Position numbers and translations under genes: made by a program. Positions 49,670 through 58,928 of a stretch of 64,000 bases of DNA are shown here, piece by piece; position 1 is the first letter of the stretch, and every line of letters starts with the position of its first letter. This DNA comes from JALSRK01 sp964461995 (GTDB lineage Bacteria; Acidobacteriota; Terriglobia; Bryobacterales; Bryobacteraceae): contig CAYWXL010000004.1 of NCBI GenBank assembly GCA_964461995.1, positions 1 to 64,000 of the forward strand, in the 5' to 3' direction. The notes beneath the pieces are model-generated. The model did not search any database. It was given only the letters and a program-made list of their open reading frames with translations, and was not told the origin of the DNA.

Positions 49670-52312
49670 CTATGCGTAAACGAACGACCCGTCCTCGCCG
49701 ACGCTGACCCGGATGGACTCGAGCGCCTGGCCTTCCGCCATGCGGCCGAGGATCTGGCGGGCGATGTCGGGCAGCAGCGTGTTCGTCAAGATATTGTCCA
49801 CGTTGCGCGCGCCGCTCTCGACCTCGGTGCACCGCCGGGCGACTTCTTCCACCAGGCTCTCGTCGTGGAGCAGCTCGATCCTGTGGTTCTCCATGAGGCG
49901 CCGTTTGATCTTGTCGAGCTTCAGGTGAATGATCTTCTTGAGCGCCTCGTCGCGGATCGGATAGTACGGAACGACCAGCATGCGGCCCAGGAAAGCGGGC
50001 TTGAAGAGCTTGTTCAGCTCCGGTTTGAGGGCGGAAGCCAGAGCTTCCGGCTCCGGCGCCGTCTCGGGGTCGGCGGTGAGCTTCATGATCTCGTCTGTAC
50101 AGGCGTTGGTGGTGAGCAGGATGATGGTGTTCTTGAAGTCGATCTCGCGCCCTTCGCCGTCCTCCATCATGCCTTTGTCGAAAACCTGGTAGAAGAGTTC
50201 GAGAACGTCCGGGTGCGCCTTCTCCACTTCGTCGAGCAGAACCACCGAATAGGGCCGCCGCCGCACTGCCTCGGTGAGCACGCCGCCTTCGCCGTAGCCG
50301 ACGTAGCCGGGAGGCGAGCCTTTGAGCGTAGAGACCGTGTGGGCCTCCTGGAACTCGGACATGTTGATGGTGATCAGGTTCCGCTCGCCGCCGTACAGCA
50401 GGTCAGCCAGCGCCAGGGCGGTCTCGGTCTTGCCGACGCCGCTGGGCCCGACCAGCAGGAAGACGCCGATGGGCTTGCCCGGATCGTCCAGGCTGGCGCG
50501 GGAGGTCTGGATCCGCTGGCAGATGGCCTCCAAAGCGTGATCCTGGCCGATGACGCGCTGGGCGAGCAGATCTTTGAGCGAGAGCACGGTGGCGATCTCG
50601 TCCTTGACCATCTTGCCGACGGGGATGCCCGTCCAGCCGGAGATCACCTCGCCGACGATGTTGGCATCGACGGTGACGCGGACCAGCGGGGTGTCGCCCT
50701 GGACGGCTTCGAGTTCGCGGTTCAGCTCTTCGAGGCGGTTGCGCAGCTCGCCGACGCCGTCGGTGTCGCCCTTGCCGTCGCCGCCGGCGGTCTCTTCGAT
50801 CTTCGCCCGCAGCTCGCGTATCTGCTGGACGAGGGTTTTTTCCTTCTCCCACCGTTCCTCCAGCTGCGTCAGGCGCTCTTGGACGGTGACTTTCTCTTTG
50901 GCGATCTCCTCGAGCCGCTCCTGGTGGTCGCCGCCGACGGCCGCCTCGCGCTTCAAGATGCGCTCCTGGACGTTCAGATCGTCGAGCCGCCGCCGGGCGT
51001 CTTCAATCGGGCCTGGCGTGGCGCTCTGGCTCAGGGAGAGGCGGGCGCAAGCCGTGTCGAGCACGCTGACGGCCTTGTCGGGCAGTTGGCGTGCGGCGAT
51101 GTAACGGTGCGAGAGGCGCACGGCGGCCGACAACCCTTCGTCGAGGATGCGCACCTTGTGGTGCTTCTCGAGAGAAGTCGCCACGCCGCGGAGCATCACC
51201 ATGCACTGCTCTTCGGTAGGCTCCTCGACCTTAATGACCTGGAACCGCCGGGTGAGGGCCGGATCCTTCTCAAAGTACTTCTTGTACTCCGACCAGGTGG
51301 TGGCGGCGATGGTGCGCAACTCGCCACGCGCCAGCGCCGGCTTGAGGATGTTGGCGGCGTCGCCTTGGCCGGCCTGGCCGCCGGCCCCGATGAGGGTGTG
51401 CGCTTCGTCGATGAACAAGATGATGGGAGTGGGGGAAGACTTGACCTCTTCGAGCAGGCCTTTGAGCCGGTTCTCGAACTCGCCTTTGACCCCGGCGCCG
51501 GCTTGCAGCAGCGCCAGGTCGAGGGAGCGGATGGTGACGTTGCGCAGTGGGGGCGGAACGTCGCCGGCCACCACGCGCTGGGCGAAGCCTTCGACGACGG
51601 CGGTCTTGCCGACGCCGGCCTCGCCGGTGAGGATGGGGTTGTTCTGTCGCCGGCGGAGGAGGATGTCGATCATCTGGCGGATTTCGAAGTCGCGCCCGAG
51701 CACAGGATCGATCTTGCCTTGGCGCGCCGCCTCGGTGAGATCGCTGGTGAACTGGTCGAGGTTCGGAGTCTTGCTGCCGGGCCGGACCGCAGCGCCGGGC
51801 GCCGCTGCTTCGGGAGCCGCGGTTGCTGCGGCCGCCTCTTCCCGGGACGCGGCGATGATCTTCAGGAAGTCGCGGCGCAGCTCGACCGGATCGATGCGGG
51901 AGAACTCGCGGCTCACCTCGCGCATCATCCGGGAGAGTTCATCGTTGGTGACCAAGGCCAGGATCGTGAAGCCGGAGCGCACCTGGGCGGCGTTGTAGTC
52001 CACCGAGCCGACGGTCCACGCCTCGGTGAGCATCTTCACCAGGGTGGGGCTGAAGACCGGGTTGCGCGCGTTGCCGCTTTTGAGCTTGTCGAGGCTTCGG
52101 GTGAGTTCCCGGCTCAGCCGCGAGGTGTCGATCTCGAAGTGCCGCAGGATGGGCACGAGGTCGCTGCTTTGGATGTCGAGCAGCTTGAGAAGATAGTGCT
52201 CGATCTCGATATCGTAGTGAGCCCGCGAAACGCACAACCCGGCGGCGGCCTCCATGGCGTTCCGCGTGGTCTTGTTGAGTTTGCTAATCAGGGATTTGAG
52301 GTTGATGCTCAT
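49670..52312 (-). CDS. clpV: T6SS sheath-recycling ATPase ClpV (TssH)
   Basis: The 880-residue Clp/Hsp100-family ATPase has an N-terminal ClpN-like domain (about 1-150), two AAA modules with Walker A LTGEAGVGKTAV and LVGPSGVGKTET, Walker B ILFIDEAHTLIGAG and VVLLDEVEKAHPDVL, a coiled-coil middle region (about 410-510) and arginine-rich sensor segments. ClpV disassembles contracted TssB-TssC sheath. Its presence beside tssB and tssC, and not among heat-shock genes, distinguishes it from ClpB. It follows tssG by 87 bp with GGAGGAGG as ribosome site, and a hairpin lies in that gap. Confidence 0.95.
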   Translation of the reverse strand: MSINLKSLISKLNKTTRNAMEAAAGLCVSRAHYDIEIEHYLLKLLDIQSSDLVPILRHFEIDTSRLSRELTRSLDKLKSGNARNPVFSPTLVKMLTEAWTVGSVDYNAAQVRSGFTILALVTNDELSRMMREVSREFSRIDPVELRRDFLKIIAASREEAAAATAAPEAAAPGAAVRPGSKTPNLDQFTSDLTEAARQGKIDPVLGRDFEIRQMIDILLRRRQNNPILTGEAGVGKTAVVEGFAQRVVAGDVPPPLRNVTIRSLDLALLQAGAGVKGEFENRLKGLLEEVKSSPTPIILFIDEAHTLIGAGGQAGQGDAANILKPALARGELRTIAATTWSEYKKYFEKDPALTRRFQVIKVEEPTEEQCMVMLRGVATSLEKHHKVRILDEGLSAAVRLSHRYIAARQLPDKAVSVLDTACARLSLSQSATPGPIEDARRRLDDLNVQERILKREAAVGGDHQERLEEIAKEKVTVQERLTQLEERWEKEKTLVQQIRELRAKIEETAGGDGKGDTDGVGELRNRLEELNRELEAVQGDTPLVRVTVDANIVGEVISGWTGIPVGKMVKDEIATVLSLKDLLAQRVIGQDHALEAICQRIQTSRASLDDPGKPIGVFLLVGPSGVGKTETALALADLLYGGERNLITINMSEFQEAHTVSTLKGSPPGYVGYGEGGVLTEAVRRRPYSVVLLDEVEKAHPDVLELFYQVFDKGMMEDGEGREIDFKNTIILLTTNACTDEIMKLTADPETAPEPEALASALKPELNKLFKPAFLGRMLVVPYYPIRDEALKKIIHLKLDKIKRRLMENHRIELLHDESLVEEVARRCTEVESGARNVDNILTNTLLPDIARQILGRMAEGQALESIRVSVGEDGSFVYA

Positions 52313-52354
52313 CGCCTTCCTCCTCCGGACACTAGATTATGTTCCACTTCTCAG

Positions 52355-52374
52355 CCGGCGGGTCAACCCGCCGG
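52355..52374 (-). other. Strong hairpin between tssG and clpV
   Basis: A perfect 9-bp stem (CCGGCGGGT at 52355-52363 pairs with ACCCGCCGG at 52366-52374) has a 2-nt loop. No T-run follows on the minus strand, so it is not a standard terminator; it may protect or cleave the mRNA, or act as an attenuator. It is the only sizeable hairpin between the baseplate genes and clpV. Confidence 0.6.
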
Positions 52375-52399
52375 GCGCGTTCTCATACGGGCGCCGTGT

Positions 52400-53434
52400 T
52401 CATAGCTCCAGCACGGTATCGCCCGGGTCCCGGTCCATGCCGGCCGTGTTCACCCATGTCACCCATCCCAGCCGCGGCGCATCCTCGCCCTCGGCGCCCA
52501 GCGTGCATTGGGGGGTCTCCTCCCGCTTGAGGATCAGCCGCGCCTCGAACTCCAATTCCTGATTGCCGAAGAAGCGCACTATGGACCGGAGCGGCTCGTA
52601 CGCCGAGCCGCCGGGCAAGAAGTCGAGGTACTGGCGCCGGGTGAGCGGTCCGACGACGATCCGCACCCGGGATTGCTGGGACCAGACTTCGTCGCCGACG
52701 ATGACGCCGACGCCCAGCCGGGAAGAAAAAGAATCCGATTCGTCCAGTTCGCAGCGGTCCTGGCGCGCCAGCGGATACCACGCGCCGACGAATTGCTCCA
52801 CCCGGACTGGAACACCGAAGTAGTCCTCCAGCACCTGCCGCAAGGCCGTGGCCGAACGGGGCCGCTGCGACAGCAATCCGGTGTAGAAGATGAGCGAATC
52901 GTCGGCTACCGCCTGGCGTTCTTGCAGCCCCGGCGTTCCCAGTCCGAGCAGGTCGAGCAGATAGCGAGTCAGCCCCCCGCGCTCGCCAGCCTCGTAACTG
53001 ACGGCGAACCGGTACTTCTCCCAAGCCCGGTAGAACAGCGAGATGATGCGATGGTTGAAGAGATCGAAGAAATCCCGCATCGCCCGGTCGCGCGCGCGCA
53101 ACCGGTCCATTACCTGAGCCGTGTAGACAACCGGCAGCGCTCCCAGGGGTCCGGTGAGGCCCATGAAGTTCACGGTCATGATCGCGGCGCCGCCCTCGGA
53201 GGGGCGCTCGAGGGCCTGGATTTCGCTGGCGGGGAAAGCGAGCGTCTGGTGTGCTCGGAAACGGACGAACTCCCGCTGAGGCGGGGCGAAGCGTCCCGGC
53301 GGCTCCCCCTGCATCATACGCCGCAGCAGGCGCACGGCCTGGAAGAACTCGTAGCGGTACGGGCTCCGCACCAGCTCATGCCGCGCGGCGACGCCGGCTA
53401 CAACAAGATCTGCTCCCCGGCTCGTGGCGCCCAT
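52400..53434 (-). CDS. tssG: T6SS baseplate subunit TssG
   Basis: The 344-residue TssG-family protein shows RSPYRYEFFQAVRLLRRM near the N-terminus, MTVNFMGLTGPLGALPVVYT (about residues 85-104), RDFFDLFNHRIISLFYRAWEKYR (about 119-141) and the C-terminal GPLTRRQYLDFLPGGSAYEPL. These are the conserved TssG blocks. TssF and TssG make the wedge of the baseplate. The start overlaps the end of tssF by 37 bp. Confidence 0.93.
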   Translation of the reverse strand: MGATSRGADLVVAGVAARHELVRSPYRYEFFQAVRLLRRMMQGEPPGRFAPPQREFVRFRAHQTLAFPASEIQALERPSEGGAAIMTVNFMGLTGPLGALPVVYTAQVMDRLRARDRAMRDFFDLFNHRIISLFYRAWEKYRFAVSYEAGERGGLTRYLLDLLGLGTPGLQERQAVADDSLIFYTGLLSQRPRSATALRQVLEDYFGVPVRVEQFVGAWYPLARQDRCELDESDSFSSRLGVGVIVGDEVWSQQSRVRIVVGPLTRRQYLDFLPGGSAYEPLRSIVRFFGNQELEFEARLILKREETPQCTLGAEGEDAPRLGWVTWVNTAGMDRDPGDTVLEL

Positions 53435-55239
53435 TCGCGCAAGACTCCTTTCCGCTGGCGGGTCCTGACAATCAGTTGGCAGAAGCTGTTCATCGATGCA
53501 TACAGCCCCAGAAACCGCTCCAGAATGGCGGCGAACAAGTAGGCTCCGCCGCCGACGAACTGTTCTTCATCGAGCTCGATTTCGACCTGGCGGCCGCGGG
53601 CGAAGACGATTCCGCGGTCCGAGCGCAGCGGGGCGAAGTGCTCCCGGGACTGGAGAGAGACGATGCCGGCGATCTGTTTGGCCAGCGATGACGATCCGGT
53701 GAACTCGTAGAGCTTGAGAATCTCCTGCAACGCCTCGCGGCCTTCCTCGACCAGGGAGAGGTAATTCAGAGAGAGATGGGAGATCAGCCGCCAGAAGGTG
53801 GATTTGCCGAGGGGCGGCCGGACCGGCGGCGTCGGCCGTTTGAGGGCCACGATGCGCCGGATCGCGGCGGCGCCCTCCAGTTCGAAATCGCCCGATTCGT
53901 CACCGAACGGGAGGCGGGACGGCAGGTCGCGATTCGTACAGGTGCAGCGCACGGTGACGGTCTCCACCTCCGGCCGCGCGGGCTGCCCGTCGAGTTGTAC
54001 GAGAGTGAGATAGATATCCGTTCCCGGGTCGTTCGGCCGGGTGGACGGGACGCGGCGGGCGTGCCAGTACGCCTTGGCCCCGTTGCGGAATGAGCCGTGG
54101 CGAACCGAGAAGAACGGCTCGTAGCGCGTCACCTCAGTACTGTCCGGGCGGGTGGAGACCACTTCGTCGATCGAGTAGACCTCCATGACGTGTTGCCGCC
54201 GGACGTCGGGGATCACGGGGTATTCGTATTTGGTTCCGTCATAGCGGATCGGCTCGGCGGTGTGGGGAAAGAGGTTGACGACCGGCGAGCAGTTGAGCCG
54301 CAGCGTTTGTTCGCTGACGCCGACCTCGAGCGACTGCTGGCGGTCCGGGCGCTCGAACGGACGGATCAAGATGATGATCTCCGCCCGGGATCCGGGCGCC
54401 GCTTTGCGGAGCGCGTCCAGGCCTCGCAGCTCCAAGAAGAAGAACTTTTCCGGGAAGCAGAAGTATTCCTGTAACAGCCGATAGCCGAGGAATGACCGCC
54501 GGGGGTAGGACAGTACCGCCTCGTCCTCGGCGAAGCCCACGGGCTCGAGGGCGTCCGCAGCCAGGCGGACCGGCTCAGTGCGGGCGGCGGGGTCCGGGTC
54601 GCGGATCAGGATTCCGGCGCAGTTGTTCGCCAACAGCTCGTAAAGGTTGTGCACGAGATTGCTCTCGCCGTTGAGGTAGAAGCGGAGCCGCGAGAGCTCG
54701 AGTCCTTCGAAAGCAACGTCCGGCAAGCATTCCAGCTCGATGCGGAGGGCGGCCGACGCTTCGGGGGCTTTGAGCGGGGGGTCGAGCCGCTCCGGGCTCG
54801 TCCAGGCGGCCGAGGCGATCCGCAGAGGCCAGATCGTCGTGTCGTAGCAAACACGGAACTTGCAAGGGGCGCCCTGGTAAGGGCGTGAAAACAGGAGAGA
54901 GCCGCGGGGTACCTGGAAGCCGGAAGTCAGCTTGCCTTGCTCGGGATCGAGGTGGAATTCGACCACCGACATCGAGGGGATCGGTTGCAAGTAGTGCGGA
55001 TAGACGATATTGAGCAGCGCGTCGGTAATCTCGGGAAATTCGTCGTCGATCTTCAAATGCACCCGGGCCGCCAGAAAGGCGAACGCCTCGACGAGCCGTT
55101 CGACGTGGGGGTCCTCGGCCCGGTCGGCTTCCAGGGCCAGCCGAGAGGCGATCTTCGGGTATTTGGCGGCGAACTCCGCCCCCATCTGCCTGAGAAAGGT
55201 CAGTTCCCGCTCGTAATACGCGAGGAGGTCGTCGCGCAT
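53398..55239 (-). CDS. tssF: T6SS baseplate subunit TssF
   Basis: The 613-residue protein matches TssF (VasA/ImpG): YYERELTFLRQMGAEFAAKYPKIASRL (about residues 8-34), VERLVEAFAFLAARVHLKIDDEFPEITDALLNIVYPHYL (about 48-86), and later RPDSTEVTRYEPFFSVRHG and FWRLISHLSLNYLSL. TssF is the largest wedge protein of the contractile baseplate. It begins 1 bp after tssE and overlaps tssG by 37 bp, so the order tssE-tssF-tssG is tight. Confidence 0.95.
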   Translation of the reverse strand: MRDDLLAYYERELTFLRQMGAEFAAKYPKIASRLALEADRAEDPHVERLVEAFAFLAARVHLKIDDEFPEITDALLNIVYPHYLQPIPSMSVVEFHLDPEQGKLTSGFQVPRGSLLFSRPYQGAPCKFRVCYDTTIWPLRIASAAWTSPERLDPPLKAPEASAALRIELECLPDVAFEGLELSRLRFYLNGESNLVHNLYELLANNCAGILIRDPDPAARTEPVRLAADALEPVGFAEDEAVLSYPRRSFLGYRLLQEYFCFPEKFFFLELRGLDALRKAAPGSRAEIIILIRPFERPDRQQSLEVGVSEQTLRLNCSPVVNLFPHTAEPIRYDGTKYEYPVIPDVRRQHVMEVYSIDEVVSTRPDSTEVTRYEPFFSVRHGSFRNGAKAYWHARRVPSTRPNDPGTDIYLTLVQLDGQPARPEVETVTVRCTCTNRDLPSRLPFGDESGDFELEGAAAIRRIVALKRPTPPVRPPLGKSTFWRLISHLSLNYLSLVEEGREALQEILKLYEFTGSSSLAKQIAGIVSLQSREHFAPLRSDRGIVFARGRQVEIELDEEQFVGGGAYLFAAILERFLGLYASMNSFCQLIVRTRQRKGVLREWAPRAGEQILL

Positions 55240-55240
55240 A

Positions 55241-55726
55241 TCAGCGTCCCTTCACCTCGTACTGGCCGGCGGGCAACTCCAGCACCGTGTCGAAGGTGAT
55301 CGGTTCCGGGTTGGGGTTGACCAGCAAAAGGCCCTGAATATGGAACCGGATACCTCGGGAAATCGTGGAAAGCACTTCCATCTGGACCCGCACGCCGGCG
55401 ATGCGGGGCTCGAAAACGGCGATGGCGTTCTCGAGCGCCCGGCGGAGGCGTTGCTGATCGCGGACGGAGGTCAGCCCGAAAGCGCTCAGGTCCGGCAGGC
55501 CGTAGGCGAGAACCGATCGTTCGGCTTCTTTGTAGACGCCTTCGCCGAGGTCCGGATTCCGGCGGGTGTTCAGCAGCCACTCGAGGTCGCGCTTCAGCGC
55601 CTCTTTCAGGCGGCGCAGCGACTGGGCCCGGGTCAGCGGAGGCTCGCTGGTCTTCTTCGGTTCCTCATCAATCAGGCGGTCGAGGACCGAAAGAGTGACC
55701 GGTTCTTCCAACTGTTGGCGTGCCAT
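55241..55726 (-). CDS. tssE: T6SS baseplate subunit TssE (gp25-like)
   Basis: The 161-residue gp25-like protein has the TssE pattern: SVLDRLIDEEP, RRLKEALKRDLEWLLNTRR, LPDLSAFGL, RALENAIAVFEPRIAGVRV and the C-terminal segment near FHIQGLLLVNPNPEPITFDTVLE (about residues 128-150). The conserved EPR motif of gp25 proteins is visible in FEPRI. It starts sheath assembly from the baseplate. It lies 3 bp after tssA and 1 bp before tssF. Confidence 0.95.
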   Translation of the reverse strand: MARQQLEEPVTLSVLDRLIDEEPKKTSEPPLTRAQSLRRLKEALKRDLEWLLNTRRNPDLGEGVYKEAERSVLAYGLPDLSAFGLTSVRDQQRLRRALENAIAVFEPRIAGVRVQMEVLSTISRGIRFHIQGLLLVNPNPEPITFDTVLELPAGQYEVKGR

Positions 55727-55729
55727 AAG

Positions 55730-57601
55730 CTATGTACAAGCCATCGCCTGAACCGGATCGAGCCGGCAAATACGCTGATAGACGGGCTGCTTCTCTTCCG
55801 CCGGGAGGTCGAGCATTGTCATGCAGCGATAGAGCAGCACCAGTGCGTGAGCGACCGTTTCCGGAGCCTCCCACTCTTCCAGCCGCCGCTTCTCGATCTC
55901 GGCGGCAATATCTTGCAGGATCGGCAAAGCGATGGCTGCTTTGTCGGACGCCAGGCAGATTTCAGCTAGCTCTACGCGGCGCCGGAAGCGCTCCCGGCCA
56001 CTTTTCACTTGGCCGATCTCCCGGGCCAGAATCGCCATCGCCTCCTCCGGCCGCCCTTCCCGGAGCGCATTCTGGGCCAGTTCTCGCGGATCGGGAGCCG
56101 TTTCCTCGCCCAAGCCGGACTCCTTGGAGGCCTCCGCGGGCATTTCCGGGATGCAAACTTCGGGTTCCTTCTCGACTTCCTTCTCCACGACCATGGGCGC
56201 GGCGAACTCTTTCAACCACTCCTGGGTTTCCCGGTTCGCCGTAGGCGTATCGTCCATAAGCGTCATTTCGGGAAGGTCGGGAAAGTCGGTGAGCAACGCC
56301 CGCAATTCAGAGCGGATCGCGTTGACGATCGGGTCGTACCAACTGCCGAGCTCGGTACACGCGCGGACTACGTAGCGCTGCAGGTCGAGCCACCCACGGC
56401 CGCAGGGCAGTCCCATCGCCTCTTCGGCCTTTTCGAGCACGCCCTCCCACTCGCTGTTGAGCGACATGCGCTTCAGCTCCTGGCGGACGTCGGACGGGGG
56501 AGGCTCGAGCAGCGTCGGGTCGATGCCGCCGCTCGAAGCCCGCAGTTCACCCCAGCGCAGCCCGCGCAGCACGAGATAGGGCAAGGGGCTGTATTGGTCG
56601 TCCTTGCGGAGGTACGCCGCGGCGTTGACGATGCGGCGGATCGCGTCCTCGCGGTCGGCTGGTTCGGCCGAGACGGCCGCTGCAGGGGCCGGAGCCGGGC
56701 TGGGAGCGGCGGACGGTGGCGGCTCCTCTACCGCCGCTGGCGCGGGTTCTTCACCGGCCCAGGCGGTTGACTCCGCCGGTTCAGGCTCGGGCTGGGGCTG
56801 GGGTTGCGGCTCCGGCTCAGGTTGGACGTCGGGCTCCTGCTCTTTCTTTTTCGCCAGGAGCACGTGGACGGTCTTGTCCAGCTCTTCGAGCGTCGCTTTC
56901 AAGCCGCTGAAGCTCGGCGGATCGTCGGCGAAGTGCTCATCGGTAAAGTCTTCGAGAGCGCGTAGCTCTTCGAAACACTTGCCCAGCTCTTCCTTCAGCT
57001 CCACGTAGAAGGATTTCGGCGTGGCGCTGACGTCCGCGTCGAAGTCTTCGGCCGTCAGCTTGCCCTCTTCGATCGCCGCCTGACGCGCCTCCAGCTTCTC
57101 ACTGTCCCCTTCGCAATCCGCTTCGTAGCCGACGGCGCGGGACTCGCGGTAGTCGTACCAGCCGTACCCGCCGCGGGTGAGCGGCGCCCGCTTCAGGGCG
57201 TCGTCGAGCCGGGAACCCACCCAGTCGAGGATGCCGGTCCGCATGTATGGGTCGCCGTCCTCCAGCTCTGGGTGTAGCGTATCCCAGAACTGCTCCATCA
57301 ACTCGCGAATGAGAGTGAGGCCGCGGCGAAGCCCGGGGATACCCTCCTCGTAGATCAGCGCCTCGGTGAGCCAAGCGGCGAGCTGGAGGTCTTTGCTGCG
57401 CTCGGCGAGGGCGTCGCCGGCGAGCTTGATCACCTTGGAGAAGTCGGCCTGCTTGACCTCGTGCTGCCAAATGCCTTGGGAGAGTTCCTCTTCTTGGCGG
57501 CGGGCCTCCTTGATCTGATCGTAAAGAGGATCGTAACGGAGATTCTCCCCGCTGGGGTTATCGCCGGGGATGGGGTTGAGGAGATCTTCGCGAAGAGCCA
57601 T
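55730..57601 (-). CDS. tssA: T6SS cap/assembly protein TssA
   Basis: The 623-residue protein starts with the ImpA_N domain (LNPIPGDNPSGENLRYDPLYDQIKEARRQEE, about residues 7-37). A Pro/Glu/Gln-rich linker around 265-290 contains QPEPEPQPQPQPEPEP. A second ImpA-like C-terminal region follows with DDQYSPLPYLVLRGLRWGEL, ERRLEEWEAP and a final helical repeat. TssA recruits baseplate and inner-tube parts and caps the growing sheath. It lies 5 bp after tagJ and 3 bp before tssE. TssA subclasses differ in the C-terminus; I cannot assign this one. Confidence 0.88.
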   Translation of the reverse strand: MALREDLLNPIPGDNPSGENLRYDPLYDQIKEARRQEEELSQGIWQHEVKQADFSKVIKLAGDALAERSKDLQLAAWLTEALIYEEGIPGLRRGLTLIRELMEQFWDTLHPELEDGDPYMRTGILDWVGSRLDDALKRAPLTRGGYGWYDYRESRAVGYEADCEGDSEKLEARQAAIEEGKLTAEDFDADVSATPKSFYVELKEELGKCFEELRALEDFTDEHFADDPPSFSGLKATLEELDKTVHVLLAKKKEQEPDVQPEPEPQPQPQPEPEPAESTAWAGEEPAPAAVEEPPPSAAPSPAPAPAAAVSAEPADREDAIRRIVNAAAYLRKDDQYSPLPYLVLRGLRWGELRASSGGIDPTLLEPPPSDVRQELKRMSLNSEWEGVLEKAEEAMGLPCGRGWLDLQRYVVRACTELGSWYDPIVNAIRSELRALLTDFPDLPEMTLMDDTPTANRETQEWLKEFAAPMVVEKEVEKEPEVCIPEMPAEASKESGLGEETAPDPRELAQNALREGRPEEAMAILAREIGQVKSGRERFRRRVELAEICLASDKAAIALPILQDIAAEIEKRRLEEWEAPETVAHALVLLYRCMTMLDLPAEEKQPVYQRICRLDPVQAMACT

Positions 57602-57606
57602 GGTGG

Positions 57607-58362
57607 TCAGGATCCCGCCGGCCGGATCTCGAGTTTCCGCACCTCGAGGTAGGGAAACTCTTCGCCGTCAACCAAGAGCATTTTCTGCCCCACGGGAACC
57701 TCCCGCCCGTCTTCGTCCTCCACCCAGACCGTCGCCCGGCCGAGTCGCACGTTGTCGTCGGGATACTGCCACGTCAGCGGAGCCAGAACGGGCGTAAGTA
57801 CCTCTCCCAGCTCCATCGCCTGGAACTCCGGCGCCGGCCGGACCCGCGCCGGAGCCCATAACAGATCGCGCAGGCGGCGGGGCTCTTCGATCACCACTTC
57901 CGCCACGTGCGCCAGCGGCAGCCACAAGACGTTGCCTGCGGCGAAGATTTCCAGCCGCGCCCCCACGCGCGGGTCCGCGTCCGAGATTGAGGTAAACGGG
58001 TTCCCGTTCAGGGAGCCGGAGATCGCTGGAACTTCCTGGTCGCCGGCCGCGGCTTCGGGATATTCCTTCTTCTCGAACAGCTCCTGCCGTTTGCGTTCCG
58101 CGTGAAGCGCGGCGTGGTAAAGAAGAGCGCCGGCGGCAGCTTCCTTGCTGGAACCGGCGAGTATTTCCAATTGCTTTTGCGCTCGGTCATACTCGCCGGC
58201 GAAGCAAAGCAACTCGAACAAGAACGTCCGGCGCTTGCCGTCGGTCGGATTCTTGCGGAGCTCGGCTCCGAGGGCCTGGATCGCCTCGTCGAGTCGCCCG
58301 GCGCGATACAGTTGTGCAGCGTCCATGCCGGTTGTTCCAGCGTCAGCGTCGCCGGGGCTCAC
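57607..58362 (-). CDS. tagJ: T6SS accessory protein TagJ (ImpE family)
   Basis: The 251-residue protein of the ImpE/TagJ type has an N-terminal TPR-like domain (AAQLYRAGRLDEAIQALGAELRKNPTDGKRRTFLFELLCFAG, about residues 14-55) and the C-terminal ImpE domain (RLEIFAAGNVLWLPLAHVAEV, RDLLWAPARVR). TagJ binds the N-terminal helix of TssB and modulates ClpV-driven sheath disassembly in some systems. GTG 58362 overlaps the hcp stop as GTGA; ATG 58326, 12 codons further on, is the alternative. It lies 5 bp before tssA. Confidence 0.85.
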   Translation of the reverse strand: MSPGDADAGTTGMDAAQLYRAGRLDEAIQALGAELRKNPTDGKRRTFLFELLCFAGEYDRAQKQLEILAGSSKEAAAGALLYHAALHAERKRQELFEKKEYPEAAAGDQEVPAISGSLNGNPFTSISDADPRVGARLEIFAAGNVLWLPLAHVAEVVIEEPRRLRDLLWAPARVRPAPEFQAMELGEVLTPVLAPLTWQYPDDNVRLGRATVWVEDEDGREVPVGQKMLLVDGEEFPYLEVRKLEIRPAGS

Positions 58363-58847
58363 CCGCCCTTGTTCTGCTTCACATCCCAGAAAGCCTTGAT
58401 CGTGCCGCCCAAGGTGCCGTCTTCTTTCTGCTCCTTGTACTCGACTTCGATCTTGCCGTAGTTGAAGGTCACCGACTCCAACGGGATGTCATCGCCGCCG
58501 TCGGTGGAGCCGCCGGCGCTCACGGAGCTGACGATAACGTCGTTCAGGCGGATGAACATGTACTCCTGCTGTTCACCGCCTGCCTTGCGGAGGGTGAACA
58601 CGGCGTTCTTGATATGGGTGCCGTTGCAGCAGTTCAGCATCAGCTTCGGGCTCGCCTTGTCGAACCGTTTGGTGAAGCTGATGTCCTGCATGTTCACCCG
58701 GCCAGCGCCGGCGCCGCCGCCGTAGGCGGCCGTGCCCGTCTGGTTCGCGCCCCAATTCAGCGAAAGGACTTCGATCTCGTTCTTGTGTGCGGCATCCTTA
58801 CTCTCGCCTTGTATCCCATCGATTTTCAGAAAGCAATCAAAAGCCAT
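58359..58847 (-). CDS. hcp: T6SS inner-tube protein Hcp (TssD)
   Basis: The 162-residue protein shows the Hcp core: MAFDCFLKIDGIQGESKD, EIEVLSLNWGANQ, DISFTKRFDKASPKLMLNCCNG, AVFTLRKAGGEQQEYMFIRLNDVIVSSV (about residues 84-111) and a C-terminal GKIEVEYKEQ. Hcp hexamers stack as the tube and can carry effectors. It follows tssC by 81 bp and has a strong GAGGAGGAG ribosome site, in line with the high amounts needed. It overlaps tagJ by 4 bp. Confidence 0.95.
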   Translation of the reverse strand: MAFDCFLKIDGIQGESKDAAHKNEIEVLSLNWGANQTGTAAYGGGAGAGRVNMQDISFTKRFDKASPKLMLNCCNGTHIKNAVFTLRKAGGEQQEYMFIRLNDVIVSSVSAGGSTDGGDDIPLESVTFNYGKIEVEYKEQKEDGTLGGTIKAFWDVKQNKGG

Positions 58848-58881
58848 GTTTGGCTCCTCCTCTTCAACAGTTATGTGTTCC

Positions 58882-58903
58882 CGGCCGGTTACAGAGCCGG
58901 CCG
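58882..58903 (-). other. Hairpin between tssC and hcp
   Basis: CGGCCGG (58882-58888) pairs with CCGGCCG (58897-58903) across an 8-nt loop on the minus strand. No T-run follows. It lies about 35 nt upstream of the hcp start and might stabilise a processed hcp mRNA or partly stop readthrough from tssC. Confidence 0.55.
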
Positions 58904-58928
58904 CTTTCCATGGTTCTCCCTAGGTAGA

